Source: Apostichopus japonicus | Taxonomy: Eukaryota; Echinodermata; Holothuroidea; Aspidochirotida; Stichopodidae | Assembly: GCF_037975245.1 (NCBI RefSeq) | Contig: NC_092579.1 | Coordinates: forward strand, 4,488,001-4,552,000 | DNA: 64,000 nucleotides | Direction: 5' to 3' | Shown here: positions 1-14,200 of the stretch, piece after piece | How positions within the stretch are numbered: position 1 is the stretch's first letter | Layout: the number at the start of each line of letters is the position of its first letter | Made by a program: the position numbers and the translations under genes | The notes under the pieces: model-generated | Seen by the model: the letters and a program-made list of their open reading frames with translations, nothing else | Told to the model about the DNA's origin: nothing | Databases searched by the model: none

Positions 1-76
1 CTGGAAACTCCTTCAGCACAACCCAAATTATCACATACAGAAAAAAGGTACTTGTGTGACACACTTTTCTTACGTT

Positions 77-1000
<924 letters not shown>

Positions 1001-1002
1001 TC

Positions 1003-2710
1003 TTGAGTTCTTTCTTCAATTCTCTCTTGAGTTCTTTCTTTCTTGAGTTTTTGAGTTCTTTCATTCTAGGATTCCTTATTTCTTGAGTTCTTTATTCCAT
1101 ATTTTATTTCTTTCTTGATTTCTTCCCTATTTGAGTTCTACCCTGCTTGGGCTCTTCCCTGCTTGAGTTCTTCCTTGCTTAAGTTCTTCCCTATTTGAGT
1201 TCTTTCCTGCTTGAGTTCTTTCCTGCTTGAGTTCTTCCCTATTTGAGTTCTTCCCTATTTGAGTTCTACCCTGCTTGGGCTCTTCCCTGCTTGAGTTCTT
1301 CCTTGCTTAAGTTCTTCCCTATTTGAGTTCTTTCCTGCTTGAGTTCTTTCCTGCTTGAGTTCTTCCCTGTTTGAGTTCTACCCTGCTTGAGTTCTTCCTT
1401 GCTTAAGTTCTTCCCTATTTGAGTTCTTTCCTGCTTGAGTTCTTCCCTATTTGAGTTCTACCCTGCTTGGGCTCTTCCCTGCTTGAGTTCTTCCTTGCTT
1501 AAGTTCTTCCCTATTTGAGTTCTTTCCTGCTTGAGTTCTACCCTGCTTGGGCTCTTCCCTGCTTGAGTTCTTCCTTGCTTAAGTTCTTCCCTATTTGAGT
1601 TCTTTCCTGCTTGAGTTCTTTCCTGCTTGAGTTCTTCCCTATTTGAGTTCTTCCCTATTTGAGTTCTACCCTGCTTGGGCTCTTCCCTGCTTGAGTTCTT
1701 CCTTGCTTAAGTTCTTCCCTATTTGAGTTCTTTCCTGCTTGAGTTCTTTCCTGCTTGAGTTCTTCCCTGTTTGAGTTCTACCCTGCTTGAGTTCTTCCTT
1801 GCTTAAGTTCTTCCCTATTTGAGTTCTTTCCTGCTTGAGTTCTTCCCTATTTGAGTTCTACCCTGCTTGGGCTCTTCCCTGCTTGAGTTCTTCCTTGCTT
1901 AAGTTCTTCCCTATTTGAGTTCTTTCCTGCTTGAGTTCTTTCCTGCTTGAGTTCTTCCCTATTTGAGTTCTTCCCTATTTGAGTTCTACCCTGCTTGGGC
2001 TCTTCCCTGCTTGAGTTCTTCCTTGCTTAAGTTCTTCCCTATTTGAGTTCTTTCCTGCTTGAGTTCTTTCCTGCTTGAGTTCTTCCCTGTTTGAGTTCTA
2101 CCCTGCTTGAGTTCTTCCTTGCTTAAGTTCTTCCCTATTTGAGTTCTTTCCTGCTTGAGTTCTTCCCTATTTGAGTTCTACCCTGCTTGGGCTCTTCCCT
2201 GCTTGAGTTCTTCCTTGCTTAAGTTCTTCCCTATTTGAGTTCTTTCCTGCTTGAGTTCTTCCCTGTTTGAGTTCTACCCTGCTTGGGCTCTTCCCTGCTT
2301 GAGTTCTTCCTTGCTTAAGTTCTTCCCTATTTGAGTTCTTCCCTGTTTGAGTTCTACCCTGCTTGGGCTCTTCCCTGCTTGAGTTCTTCCTTGCTTAAGT
2401 TCTTCCCTATTTGAGTTCTTCCCTGTTTGAGTTCTTCCCTGTTTGAGTTCTACCCTGCTTGGGCTCTTCCCTGCTTGAGTTCTTCCTTGCTTAAGTTCTT
2501 CCCTATTTGAGTTCTTTCCTGCTTGAGTTCTTTCCTACTTGAGTTCTTTCCTGCTTGAGTTCTCTCCTGCTTGAGTTCTACCCTGCTTGAGTTCTTTCCT
2601 GCTTGAGTTCTTCCCTATTTGAGTTCTTTCCTGCTTGAGTTCTTTCCTACTTGAGTTCTTTCCTGCTTGAGTTCTTTCTTGCTTGAGTTCTTTCCTGCTT
2701 GAGTTATTTC
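1003..2710. repeat. 16-bp minisatellite with higher-order repeat structure
   Basis: The core (about 1130-2700) is a tandem array of 16-bp units of the type TTGAGTTCTTTCCTGC. At least seven variants recur (for example TTGAGTTCTACCCTGC, TTGGGCTCTTCCCTGC, TTAAGTTCTTCCCTAT) in a fixed order. The same junction of two identical 'CCCTAT' units followed by the 'TACCCTGC' unit occurs at about 1259, 1659 and 1979, giving higher-order periods of 400 and 320 bp (25 and 20 units). The flanks (1003-1130 and 2700-2900) decay into irregular TTGAGTTCTTTC-like sequence, as expected at the edges of a satellite grown by unequal exchange. The purine/pyrimidine strand bias is strong. No long ORF crosses it. Confidence 0.93.
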
Positions 2711-4080
2711 TTAGGTTATTATTTAGTTCTTGATTTCTTTCTTTGGTTCTTTCTTTATTTCTCTATCGAGTTGAGTTCTTTCTTTCTTTATTTTTGGATT
2801 CCCTCTTTATTTCTTTCGTGCGTTCTTTCTTGATTTTTTCTTGAACTCTTTTTTGGTTCTTTCTTGAGTTCTTTCATGAGTGGAGATCTTTCTTTAGTTC
2901 TGAAAGAGTAACTTAAGTCAGGATTGTATAGCTTTTTCTATAGCTTTACAATAAAGAAAGATTTCCATGCAATTCATTTGTTTCTTCTTCAAATAAATTA
3001 AATCGAGTTTAATATACTAAACTAAATTAAGTCGCATCTGTCTACCAAAGATGATCACGTTTGTTGCGTTACACAATTATTCAAGGAAATAACTATAAAC
3101 CAGTATTTTTGAAACAACAATTTGTTTTAGTACTTAATTGTTTTAACTGAAAATTTCACCAATTCTAAGACTGAAAATATGTGGATTTGCGTTGTGAAAC
3201 TACCACTGCTCATGTAATAATATATTCAAGATGAGAAGTGCGCATGCATGGGCAAATAATACAAACGAATATCGACATACTTAAACATTTTTAAATATAT
3301 CGATATCGAAAAAAAAATTAAGACCCAAGAAATTTCTCTTATTTTAGTGATTTAAGTTTGGTTTCATATTGGACGTCTTATTGTAGACATCGACAGCGGT
3401 TTTCAGATTATCTATGAAAAGCATTTATTTTAAACTTATGATTAAAAGTTTACGCATGCGTAGTTTTATATAGTATGCATATTTTTTACCAACCAACTGT
3501 AATTTTAATATATATGCACATCCCTACCCCCCCCCCCCTCCACCCTTTTTTCTTGGTCACTGCTTATCCCTTTTCTTAAAAAAAAATTACAGCTACATTG
3601 GCATATTGTGTGATATCAGTCAAAATTATGGTAAAATGCTATGGGTCAACTTGAAGTGGATTTATAAGAAGTCGAAATGAATCATTCATTTTGACTGAAT
3701 ATCACTTGAGTAGTGACATTATACTTTGCGAATTACTAACGCTGAAAAAATTGTAAAAAAAAAAATGCTTATGTCATTTTGCGGTTTGAGGATTATGTTA
3801 TATCATAATAATATGCAAAAGATCCATTTCCTTGCAATTTGCGGTACATTTTAATGAATCACCGTGATTACAAAGATTATCAACTTTACAGTGATTTACA
3901 GTGTTCCATTAAATTTTCTGAAGGATTGAGTGGATAACTATGTTTTCGACAGATGTTTTATAAAACAAGTTGGATTTGTCTGTCTCCCCCTCCCCCTCGC
4001 CTCCCCTCCTCTCCCCCTCCCCATTTGACTTCAATCCTTATTTAAAAACATTGGAAATGATAAACGTATCAAGTAACCTT
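2711..4080. other. No gene seen
   Basis: Decaying edge of the minisatellite followed by AT-rich sequence, with a poly-C/T patch near 3525-3550 and another at 3985-4022. Nothing recognisable as coding or structured. Confidence 0.55.
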
Positions 4081-4143
4081 GTTTTTTTTTCTTTGTTTTT
4101 TTTCTTTGTTTTTTTTCTTTGTTTTTTTTTCTTTGTTTTTTGT
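4081..4143. repeat. T-rich minisatellite (T8-CTTTG units)
   Basis: Four to five tandem copies of a roughly 13-15 bp unit consisting of a T run plus CTTTG. The ORFs reading FFFF/FVFF across it are artefacts. Confidence 0.85.
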
Positions 4144-4584
4144 TGTTGTTAAATTCAGTTAAGATTTTACGGATATATCACGACATAAGTTTCCCAATAA
4201 TAATACTTTTCTCAATCATATTTCCATATAAAACGAATATTCTTTTGAAAGTAACCGTCCGAAAAGTAGTTTTTATTCCTTTACACATGTTCCTCCCTCA
4301 CCTCCCACCTACCCCTTCGCCCCCCATTTTTTCTGCTGCCAATTTCTGTTTCGATTTTGAATTGTTTGTTGCATAAATGAGTTTATATTAGTTTAATTTT
4401 ACAAATATAGTATCTAAAAAATTACAGGGAAAGTGACTTCATAACGGCAGATAAACTGCCAAAGTTAAGGGCACATTCCGGACAATTGACATGCAATAAA
4501 AATGAATATTTTTCAAAACGAAAGAGCAATCGAATTATTACTTGCGCTCAAAGTTGTCTCTTTTTGTTGAAATTATAAATCTTA

Positions 4585-4587
<3 letters not shown>

Positions 4588-4678
<91 letters not shown>
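4588..4678. repeat. (TA)n microsatellite
   Basis: About 90 bp of uninterrupted TA. It produces spurious YIYIYI ORFs on both strands. Confidence 0.97.
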
Positions 4679-4679
<1 letters not shown>

Positions 4680-4699
4680 TTTTTACCTTGCAATGTCCC

Positions 4700-7600
4700 T
4701 CGCGCTAAGTGTCTAATAGAAGCGAGAGCTCCACGTAATAAGTTGATATAGACCTGTCCCATTGGAAGAAATATTATAGGCCTCTTGTTGAGGCAAAACT
4801 TGCTCCTTTGAGATAGTAGGCTTTTTTATCTCGAATATTTCTAATTTGCTTTAAAGCTCTGTTACAAGAACACACTATATTCAATTATGCCATATCCGAA
4901 ATCGGTTAGTAAAACTTATAACAGAAAAAAAAGAAGCCCGCCGATGGATTTAACACGACTCCCGATGGACCTTCTTCGTAATATTTCGCCGTAACGAGCC
5001 GTATGTCATACGAGCAACTCGCCGTCGCATGCTGTTCCACTTGAGCAAGAAGGTGATGGAGTAGCAATGAAACGTTAGGTATCTAGGGACACTTTATCCA
5101 TATTGATCAAAGAGGTTCGAATCAATCATACATTTTCGCCTATATTATTTTTCTTTTCTACAGCGGTAAGTCCTGTAGCGCGAAAACGCTAGAGGCGCGC
5201 AGGCGACGCGCTCCGTTGCGTCACGTCCTCCAACGCGACACAAGAGGAAAGCAAGCATGAATAGACCCAAGAATTTGTTTCAAACTTTAATGAACCAAAG
5301 ATTTGTTTAGTTATATTTCCTAGTTCCCTTCTCTTGGGTAACACAACCTTGACGAAATGGACTTAATTAATGGTTGGGTTTTTTTTGTTGTTTTTGTTTT
5401 TGTGTGTGTTTGTCCTTATTAAGGAATTGAAAATGAGTATGTAAAAGGACATCAATCATTCGGCTATTTCAAGATATTTTTGCCTTTCAACTTGACAAAA
5501 CTGGTTAGGTTGTGTCACGTGACCAAAGGGAGGCCAAAGGGATTTTCCTCAAAAAAAAAAAAAAAAAATTTTAGAGGACAGTTTAAATATAACTGGTGGC
5601 GTACTTGGACATTACCTTTCTGATGTAAATTACCAGCTAGCCTATGTTTCAAATATACGGTATAGGCCTATATTGTACCAGTATTAACTTAGTTTTCATG
5701 GTGATATATCAATGAAATCGATTTAATTCCGGTCCAATGCTTGGGAGTAGTGAGCAACCTAAACGAAGAACAAGTTTCATTTGGTTTTGAAAATTAAATT
5801 TAAAATGGCTCCTTATACTCAACCAGTCATGTTTGTTTCAAATTTGTTTTGTCATCATGGATGTTCGAGAGATATATTTATCCATTTATGACGGTTATAT
5901 TATATGCATAACCTTTTAAATTGCTTAGAAATTAAAAGGGTTTCTAAAAAAAAAAAAAAAATTCTCGAACAGATATTTAAGGTCTCTCTAAAACAATGAA
6001 CAAGAATAAATAAAGGTTTTTTTTTTAAGGGAATTGTATATTTATGGATGAATTTGATTAATGGGCAAATGTTGCACGCAAAACTTCAACGCGAAAAACT
6101 GCAAAATTATAAATCTAACTTGTGATTTGAATTATATATCGTTTGGACTATTAACCAATCAAAACGGACCATTACGTCATAAATAAACGGAAAGTGCAAA
6201 TACGAAATCAGGGGGGCAAAAGAAGCCAAAACCATGAAGTCATTAATGATAGTTACAGGTTAGCAAAATTGATTTTTTTTTTCTGATTAGAGATTAACTA
6301 TTACAATAACAGTTGCCTGCAGCTCTGAAAAACGTTATTTACAGCCTGTCAACAATTGGTTTTGCTGTTTTGAATACTGCAATATCGTTTCTTTAATATG
6401 ATTCAGTTGTAAATGGAATACATCAGATTTCAGAAATATTGAAACAATTTCCTTTTCCAGCCTCAACCCATATTACTCATGAAGTTATCGGTATAATAAA
6501 TATATATGATGGTTGTAAGATCTTTTTTTTAAATGACTTATAGATAAGGAATAAAAAAAATATGTAATGTCCACAACTTCCGACAAAAAGGGAGGATTTA
6601 GTCCTTTATCCAATGTTTATAAATTATAAAGAAGTCAAATAAGAAATAGTCCATTCCGACTGTTTGAAATAACTATAGTTGGTGACCAAGTATTGCCTTA
6701 TTTTCTAGCATATTATTGCTAAAGCTGCAATTATCGATGTACACAAACTGAGAATAATGACTGATGTTTGTAAGAAAGTTGATAACTTTACAAATTTCAT
6801 TAACACTTTTGACAATATACATAATAAATTTACGCCAAATGGTTAACCCTGATAGGAAGATCGCCCCCAAAAAGGCTCACAAAACGTGAATTTGTTGTTG
6901 TAGTTCTGGTGACGTCATTATACTACAAAAGTAAGCGGTTCTGTTTGTGTGATATAACAGTACGACTTATCTGTCTCAATGAAGCAAATTAATTGAATGT
7001 CTATAACTAACTAGTGGAGTATCAGGTATCATGTCAGAAAGCAAGAGATTACGTAAGAATCGAGAACAAGAAACACAGTTTAATTTCTAAATAAAAAAAA
7101 ACGATTGAAATTGATAACATTTTGTAAAAGATTAATGACAGAACATAAAATCTTGTGGTAATTTTTGTAATATAAGATTACAATATATTTGCTTTTATCA
7201 TCTTGCCGATTCTTTGTGGTTATTTGAAAGAAAGTTTGCTTTTTCGGATTTGAACTTGACTGAAGCATTTTGGTCTTTGCAACCTTGAAACTAAATAAAA
7301 AAATGCTTACACAAGTCAATTCAAGTTGTTCGTTATGTAAATATTACGATTTCTACTGCAAGTATCAATCAAAGCCATGACCTCAATTGTTTTTTTTGGT
7401 TGTTTAACAAGACCGATGATAATATCATAACATAAACATAAGTTTATTTAAATTTATTTTTATATCAATGATACAACCAATAATTAAAAAAATTCAATTC
7501 AAACATTGCTTATAAAGAAACAATGTTCTACGCAATGAATCAAATCCATTTTTTATTTCTTTGCATTATTATTTAAAAAAATATGGAAATGGAAATTATA

Positions 7601-10600
7601 AGCTATCAACTCTAGTTACGTTAGTCATTAAAGAACATACTTTCGCTATTGATCTCGGTGTTGTGTCAACTTTAAAACCATTTCTGGCTCGCAAATATAA
7701 CGTTCGGGTGTTGAAATCCAGTTTTCCTGGCAGCTGGGAATTAAAAGTGAAATGGTCTGTACAGGATACTGTCAACCATATACATTTACTCCTTAAAATG
7801 AACAAATTCTCGCTAATGACAGCGGTGTTATGTAAACTTCTAAACTTCGGGTATAAATAAATGGCTCGTAAATAACGTTCGGGCGTTAATTCCAGCTTTC
7901 CCGGGTTATCAACTAAAAATTGTTTCTGCGTATATACAAACAGTGCAAAGGCGCGCATGTTGCAAGATGTGTGCGGAGTGTTTCTTTTGTCCAGGGTTAT
8001 TGGCACCTCTCGGGGCGATTTGATGCGCGTTGCTACCATCATTGATATGGTTTAACATCATTATCATTATCATCAGCAGTGTTGTCATCAACGTACGGCG
8101 CGAGGGTGATAGCCATGGCCTCAAATTAATTGTCATGTGTGGCTATCTTCGCCCATATAAGAATGCTAATTTTGTTCTTTTCCACTTCAGCGCACGGGTT
8201 TATGAACTAACACCTTTCCGAATGACACCTATTGAAAAGCGTGCATGGTGTGGATAACTTGTGTGTATCGTTGCTTAAGATTGGACCGGTAAATTGGTTA
8301 TGACACAGACGATAAAGTAGAAACGAGTTTATGATGCGAGAAAAGCTCTTTTTAAATGTTATACAATGAAAAAGTGCTGTTGTCTCCTGCGGGTGAATTT
8401 AACACCTCTTCTAGGTCCAATGTTTAATATTATATAAAGTGTCTTTACGCACATGTGCTTCGATTCAGAAAACTTAAAATGAATAAATTATAATTAAATA
8501 TATTTGAAGTAGCGTCTTTTCCTGCGATACTATAGAAATGTCAAGTAATGTAACTAGAGAAAAAAAAGGAGAGAAAAAAATAATGAGTGTTAAAATGATG
8601 AATAGACGCAATATTTTGTAATACATGAATGAAAAAAACAATTTCCACCAAAAGTTGGCAAAATCAATTTCATTCGTTTATAGATTCAATGTCAACTTTA
8701 ATATCAAGCGACAGTGTGTCTCGTAAAGGCTCGGCAATACAATATAAAAGAAAGTGTATATCACAAGGCTATTATTGAAAGCGAGACAGAGGTGTGTGAG
8801 GAAGACTTTATCAACTTTAACTGAAGGCTATGGAGTTCATGGGCGAGGGGATCATTATATATCTTGATAAGCAAGGAACTTTACCCTGTTTCTGGAAGTA
8901 CTTAGAAGTACATTTTACGTTGTGAAGATTTTATTGATAGAAAAAGTATATACTTCGTTTTGCTAGACAGCTATAATGATCTTATGTTGGTTGAATATTA
9001 GGATAACAGTAATAGCTACGATAGTTTTATAAAATAATGATGACGTCATCGCCGATAAGTCAAAGCTAATATAAAGTTGGTATCGACCTGTTACTAGAAG
9101 TTTCCGAAAGTATTAGACTGGATCTGACTTTGCATATCATTTCTGAGACATACATGCGCTGGTGGGATGGGGGATGGGTTAGGGGTGGGGTGGGGGTGGG
9201 GGTTGGGGTGGGGGTGTGGTGGTGGTAGGTCTTTGGGTATGGGTTAAACTCAATAACAATGGCTACCAGGAAAGAAATAAGATTCTTAGACGTAAGCAGG
9301 GACACACGACCACAAGTTTTTTTTTTTTAAGATGCTTATCATTTTGGAGGCAATGCGTAACCTTTGAAGGTTGCAAGGCAGAAGCCACAGAGATAGTTCA
9401 GTGTAAAGAACAAAAATATCTGATTAATTTCGACGTTGAAGGCTGCAGTTTCTTTAAGACGCTACCCTACCACATATATATATAGGGGAGAGGTCTAGCC
9501 TGTAAAGCCTACACTTGACGTCAGATTTGGTTATCCAATGTTCACTTTGTAATCCTTTTGGGTTTTATTTTACCCTTGGGAGGCCATTTTAGCTGGTAAA
9601 TAGGTTGGTTTGCCTTACTTTTAGCCTCTTAGGCTCGAGCCCACAGCCTCTTAGATAGTAGGTTTCATTGCTTCTAAAGCCACCTAACAGTACCACTCGC
9701 CCGATCCCTATTGTTATAACGGTCAGTAACATGCTTATATATGTTTTAATCAATTTCATTATTTCCAAATTTTATACAAACATGTAAATTTTCTATTTTG
9801 AGTGTATATTTTGCCAAATGAAATTCATATTTGAAAATAGGTTACGTAACATATGACAGGAGATATCTCATCTGTTAAGTGGACTGTATCATTTTGAATC
9901 ATTAATCTGCTGTTAAAAGAGAGGTTTGATTCAAATTTATTATTCCTACTTTAGCTGATATTCACAGTGCAGCCTATAAATAGACCTGTTGGATATGTAT
10001 TCTTTCATACAGACTTCAAAACAAACTACCTCCATTGTTTAAATCTATAGTAGTTAACATCTAAAAATTAAATACACCAGTCACATTAAATCAATTTCTC
10101 TCGTTGTATTTGATGAGTAGGCTACAATCACATCAGCAGGTCTGCGTTCACTTTCTCTCATTTGTTAATAACCATCTCTTCATATTAAGTGTATTTGATC
10201 ATTTTTGTTATTACCGTATATCATCCATGCTAGTATTTTAGTTATTTGTACTTTTCGTCAATTCTCACGTGAATTCCCATTTGTGTGAAATTCTGCAACA
10301 TATAATTATTGTTATTATTAATACCAGCCTGAGCATTATAGTGTCATTAAATGAAAGCTAAATAGCTCCTGATATATGAACGTTAATTTGGTGGCTAAAA
10401 CAATTCACGCAAACATCGTGCTGTTATGTACCGTTATAATCAAGGCTATGATTGGACAATTGAATGTGATAAGTCATGAATATTCACAAACTGTATATCA
10501 ATTTAAATCAATCTGGATTATCGAAACGTTTGAATTTGTTCTTATTTCAATACATATATATTTTAGAATCGAATAATAGATCTTTACCACAATGAACTGA

Positions 10601-10970
10601 AGGAAGTTAATTGAAGTCACAATATAGGCATTATAACCGTGTGTTTAATAAACAATTGGTGCATTAAGATATATAGTATCTTAATATTTTAACTTTGAAT
10701 ATTTTCAGTTTTTTTCTTTAATCAGGCAGTCTTTAAGTTTAAGTGTATTTGTCTATTAATTTATGAATAATGTTACGATTGCATTATAGATTTGTAAATA
10801 TCTTTGTTGTTACACCCGAAGTCAGCAATGCTATTAATCTTGTCCATATCTGCTATATCCATACCATAGCTATTATTGTACACATAACACGGATTTAAAT
10901 TGTACCAGTTCTTCTTATTTTAAAGCAGTTTTAATTTTTATAACATTTCCTTAAACAACCCCATAGTAAT
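4700..10970. other. Intergenic, no gene seen
   Basis: AT-rich DNA with only short ORFs lacking family signatures or splice context. Notable local items: a CpG-rich patch about 4935-5240, poly-A and poly-T runs, a short duplicated motif (around 7684 and 7862, both containing 'TAACGTTCGGG'), and a G-rich tract about 9160-9235. None supports a gene. Confidence 0.5.
9159..9235 (+). repeat. G-rich tract, potential G-quadruplex
   Basis: Many consecutive runs of three to five G separated by one to three bases on the plus strand, enough for several overlapping G-quadruplex patterns. No adjacent gene is recognised. Confidence 0.6.
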
Positions 10971-11020
10971 GATATATAAATGTATATATATATATATATC
11001 TATATATATATATATATATA

Positions 11021-11107
11021 GGGATTTTGCGACGTCATGACAAAATGTGTGTTTGTTTGAGTATATATATAAATATATATATATATATAAACACACACAC
11101 ACACACA

Positions 11108-11141
<34 letters not shown>

Positions 11142-11215
11142 CATATTCATTTCATATATATATATATGTATATACTCAAACGAACACACATTTTGTCATG
11201 ACGTCACAAAATCCC
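11021..11215. mobile_element. Palindromic MITE-like element with TA target site
   Basis: Two inverted arms of about 47 bp (left from 11021, right ending 11215) match with roughly two mismatches. The left arm begins GGGATTTTGCGACGTCATGA, and the right arm is its complement with the perfect palindrome TGACGTCA inside. TA flanks both ends (11019-11020, 11216-11217), as in Tc1/mariner-like insertions. The interior is (TA)n and (CA)n repeat. There is no coding capacity, so it would be non-autonomous. The family is inferred only from the TA flanks. Confidence 0.7.
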
Positions 11216-11219
11216 TATT

Positions 11220-14200
11220 TCCCTTGTCGTCAGTATTCAGAAGATGGAAGTTAATTAATCAAGGTATAATCTCCAAGAACTATTCATTTCACAAGCAAGG
11301 TTGTTTCCCATACGATTCTCTTTGATCGTGTGTCTATAGAATGAATTTGACAAACTTCCAAAGACTCCTGCTCTCTCTACCTCTATCTATATGTCCTTTA
11401 CAGCTAAGACGTATACAGCCTTAGATATCCTCGGGATGAATTTCAATTTTTTCCATCATTTTCACTCCAATGCAATTCGCCAATGAATTAACTTTCTATG
11501 ATCTTTTTGCGGATTTCTATATTTTAATCCAATCCGAATTTGTGAAAGAGATTTTTATATCGAATGAGAGCGAAAAAAGAAGAAGAAGAAAAAGTAGAAG
11601 AACAAGAAGAAAGTGAAGAAGAAAAGAACAAGAAGAACTGAAAGAAGATAATTACAAATACTAATTGAATTTGTATATTGCCTTTCCGGCGTTCCAAAGG
11701 GTGATGTATTGTTGTCGATATAATTGTAATGAAACTACCGCATGGTCGCGCCTCCCACGAGACTTGTACAATAGTTACTTTGACGACAAACCTCTCCCTT
11801 GGGAGAACAACAAGAATTCACTCCAAATGCAAATCTGTGTTTTGGGAATTAAATGCCAAAAAAAAAAAAAGGAGAAGGAAAAGAGAAAAAATGAAAAAAG
11901 GAGAATTCACTTTCGTGAAGCAAGTACAAGCATGAACATTTGAAATAAAACGGAGTTAGTAATCTTTCTTATCTTTGTTTCCCGGGGACAAGTTAGTTGA
12001 CAGCAAGTTTGATGTATTGATCTCATTTTCTCTTTTGAGTCAAAAAAAAAGAAAAGAAAATTAAACTCACTTATTGTTTTTCTTTCCTTTTTCTTTCTTT
12101 CTATCTTTATTTTTTGGGCGCAAAACCAAACGTAAAAAAAAATTCGTAGATCTTAATCTTCAGATTTGATAAATGACTACGTTGGAATTGAAAATTGCCT
12201 GAAACTGTATAATTACGTTTTTAATGTTCCCGTGATAATTCTGCTTCTACTTAAGACAATATTTTCAGGGGAAAAGATAAAAAAAATAAAAGAAACAAGA
12301 AAAATAATGAATAAAGTCTTATAAAATATTAAAAAAGTGTCTTCAACTTTGTAGGTAGACAGGGTATAGTCTGAAAGGAAGTTGATATCATCTCTTTGAA
12401 ATGAAATTAAGAATTTATGCAAGAAAGTGGGAGAGAGAGAGAAAGATGAAAATTCAAGATTTACTTATGGAGCAGTACTTTGAAAGGATATAACCGTTCT
12501 AAGGTAAAATAATAAGAATTTCTAATCTAAGAATTCCTTGTTATGTTGGATTACCGTTAATCAGTGTTATATATGGTGATAGATAAAATCATTTCAGGAA
12601 GGAAGGAAATTCGGTGAAATTTTCGAGACGTAGTGTCGATTCATGGCAAAAGTTGGTTATTTTGAAAACCTTTTCATCCGCCCCAATACACCCCCCTTTG
12701 CCCTCACCTTATTGTGCAACGTTTACATAACACATGGGTTTAATTTTTGTTAGTATAAGTTGTACAACAGCCACGTAAAACACGTTAATCTGGATATGCG
12801 GTTGGCTTTGATTGTCGACTGTGAAACTTGAAAATGCACTTTAATGCACTTTACATAACTATCGATAAATAACATCATCTGACCCTCGACGAGAACTGGT
12901 AGTAAATATATAGCTTCTTTTTGCAGTCTTATTATACAATTAACTAACAACCTGATAATTACGGGTATACTAAGAGTTACAGTGTACCCATGGTTAACTG
13001 AGTTCAAGTCTGAGTACAAGGCGGGTATACGTGTACTCAATCCTGCGCTGAAATTTATAAAAGTTAAATTTGAAGGTTTACAGTCTTCATTAAGGTCAAG
13101 GCCGTCTCATACGACTTTACAACAGTTAAACCCCTGGTCATCGTGTATTTCTACTGGACAATCCCCCCTCCCCCCAATCTTACTTTGGCTGGCTGAATCC
13201 AGCTCCTCTTAGATGCTATATTTCATAGCTTTCTAATGCTACCGCCTTCATACATTCGACCATATCACTAGATTATACGATTGAAAGTATAAGGACTCAC
13301 AAAAGGTCTTGATCTTTGTGTTAAGTCAACAGTTATGCCAAACTTTACGAGATATTTACACTAAATTATTGGGAGTTAAGTGTCAATAAACTGACATTTA
13401 ATTGATTTGAATGAAAACCTGAAAGAGCTTTCATTTCATTCCTTAATCACGACAAACTTTTTGATAAATAATTCCAACGGTTGTTAATGACGGTATATCT
13501 TCAGATATAGGCACCAGGGTTATGGCTATACACTTCATTCAATTTTATGGTCTGGATGAAAAGGGTTGGGGAGGGAAATTATCTATTTCCTGCGTCATTG
13601 AATCTTGTAGGTTATTCTTGTTCCTGTAGGCATACTGTTGTTATGTATTAGCACATTCTATATTCACGTTCACTTTTTGTTGTATTTGCATAAATTACAA
13701 AAAAAAAAACTTGCTTTCTCGTCGAGTTACATGAGTGATTAAATCCAACCCGACGATGCCCGTACAGGATAGATAGTTTGAGTCAAGCCCCTTTTATTCT
13801 ATCATGGAGGAAGATACACGAAAGATATGACCTACTTTTTTTTGTCTTTAGTCCGAAAATCTAAACAAAAATCAGTGCATGGTTTGTTTGCGTAGCATAT
13901 GCTGACCGTAGAAGGCAACTTTTTTTTTTTAAGTTTGTCGTTTAACTGTATATATTGTTCTTCGCGTTTTACTTAATTTAAATTGAATTATTCTCTATAA
14001 TTGTCTTATTTATCTGTGTTATTTGTGATCTTCGGCACTGTTGTAGTATTTTTCTCTTTAAATAATTTGTATGGTGTTTCATGTTTCATTGGATGAATTA
14101 TTAAATGCGTTTCTGTACATCATTACATGATATTGATAACTACTTAATGGACAATGGAACATACTGCTGTTCTGACCTACAAACTTGGCTTCAGTCTAAC

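Noticed and set aside
1130-2700. CRISPR array
   Set aside because: Units are contiguous 16-mers without unique spacers, in eukaryotic DNA; this is a minisatellite.
4538-4762. ORFs on both strands reading long YIYIYI runs
   Set aside because: They are pure translation of a (TA)n microsatellite. The same applies to ORFs at 10938-11325 and 45855-46191.
7596-8042. 148-codon minus-strand ORF
   Set aside because: It has no recognisable motif, the opposite strand is equally open, and it lies over a short internal repeat with no splice context.
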